Shown: one piece after another, positions 63,941-64,000 of the stretch
How the letters are laid out: each line of letters opens with the position of its first letter
Numbering within the stretch: the stretch's first letter is position 1
Assembly (NCBI RefSeq): GCF_003987565.1
Contig: NZ_NGJY01000003.1
Coordinates: 1-64,000 of the forward strand
DNA from: Vagococcus fessus
GTDB lineage: Bacteria > Bacillota > Bacilli > Lactobacillales > Vagococcaceae
Direction of reading: 5' to 3'
Length of the DNA: 64,000 nt
Position numbers and translations under genes: made by a program
Notes under the pieces: model-generated
What the model saw: only the letters and a program-made list of their open reading frames with translations
The model's database searches: none
Told to the model about the DNA's origin: nothing

Positions 63941-64000
63941 ATGAATATAAAAAAAGTGAAAGTAAAAAACTTTAGACTATTGAAAGATTTTGAATTAGAT
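63941..64000 (+). CDS. Start of an AAA/SMC-like ATPase (cut by window edge)
   Basis: Only the first 20 codons are present: MNIKKVKVKNFRLLKDFELD. This is the typical first beta strand and loop of RecF/SMC/OLD-type ATPases (xIKKVxIKNFRxLKDFxLD), which precedes a Walker A motif. ATG 63941 has GAGG (63931-63934) 6 nt before. Such genes beside small nuclease-like ORFs often belong to phage defence (OLD-like, Gabija GajA, Septu PtuA) but the rest of the gene is needed to tell. Confidence 0.6.
   Translation, partial: MNIKKVKVKNFRLLKDFELD

Overview
The window reads as chromosomal DNA of a low-GC Gram-positive lactic acid bacterium, most likely Enterococcaceae (Enterococcus/Vagococcus type). Grounds: A+T-rich coding sequence, AGGAGG-type ribosome binding sites, the order rnc-smc-HAD phosphatase-ftsY, a fused glutathione synthetase (gshF), a dhaKLM/dhaQ/dhaS dihydroxyacetone system of the Lactococcus/Enterococcus type, a sufCDSUB operon and several mannose-class PTS permeases. 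The species is inferred from gene content and order only.

Layout. 1-170: 5S rRNA, the end of an rRNA operon, with its terminator. 256-6897: rnc, smc, a Cof-type HAD phosphatase and ftsY, whose acidic N-terminal domain is expanded by nine near-identical repeats. 7030-9312: gshF. 9548-34647: a 25-kb carbohydrate island. 34673-41604: telA/xpaC on the minus strand, then nudF, a small membrane protein, mtnN, a nicotinamidase-like hydrolase, a DUF2829/Tad2-like protein, an SDR, queT behind a preQ1-II-like leader, and a papain/C39-like protein. 41739-46659: dihydroxyacetone kinase (dhaKLM), gldA, dhaQ and dhaS. 46901-51034: IscS-type desulfurase, two small proteins, a PhzF-family protein and mnmA. 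51455-57465: glpF, a double-cubane reductase pair, a DUF3139-like protein, a duplicated noncoding repeat, cls and a GNAT. 57616-62813: sufCDSUB. 62897-64000: a GIY-YIG protein, a 624-bp gene-poor stretch and the first 20 codons of an SMC/OLD-like ATPase cut off by the window edge.

The carbohydrate island works as one pathway with four control circuits. (1) A LevR-type sigma-54 activator stands next to an exact -24/-12 promoter that drives unsaturated glucuronyl hydrolase, a mannose-class PTS, a YajC-like protein and, past an internal terminator, a heparinase II/III-like lyase. These genes import and split unsaturated glycosaminoglycan oligosaccharides. (2) A GntR/UTRA regulator faces a DasR/NagR-like operator in front of agaS, a tagatose-bisphosphate aldolase and tagatose-6-phosphate kinase; a second PTS, a GH35 beta-galactosidase and a HAD phosphatase follow. 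These handle the amino-sugar half (GalNAc, galacto-N-biose type sugars). (3) An IclR regulator, whose 15-bp palindromic operator occurs at its own promoter and twice at kduI, controls kduI-kduD and probably an MFS transporter, KDPG aldolase and kdgK, which take the uronate half to pyruvate and glyceraldehyde-3-phosphate. (4) CcpA-like cre sites lie at kduI, the second PTS, dhaK and the double-cubane reductase. No secreted polysaccharide lyase and no N-acetylgalactosamine-6-phosphate deacetylase is encoded here, so both would have to lie elsewhere.

Other regulatory readings of note are a DhaS operator overlapped by a cre site at dhaK, a Fur-like box inside the suf promoter, and a preQ1-II-like queT leader with an extra hairpin in its loop. 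All were read by eye, without database searches.
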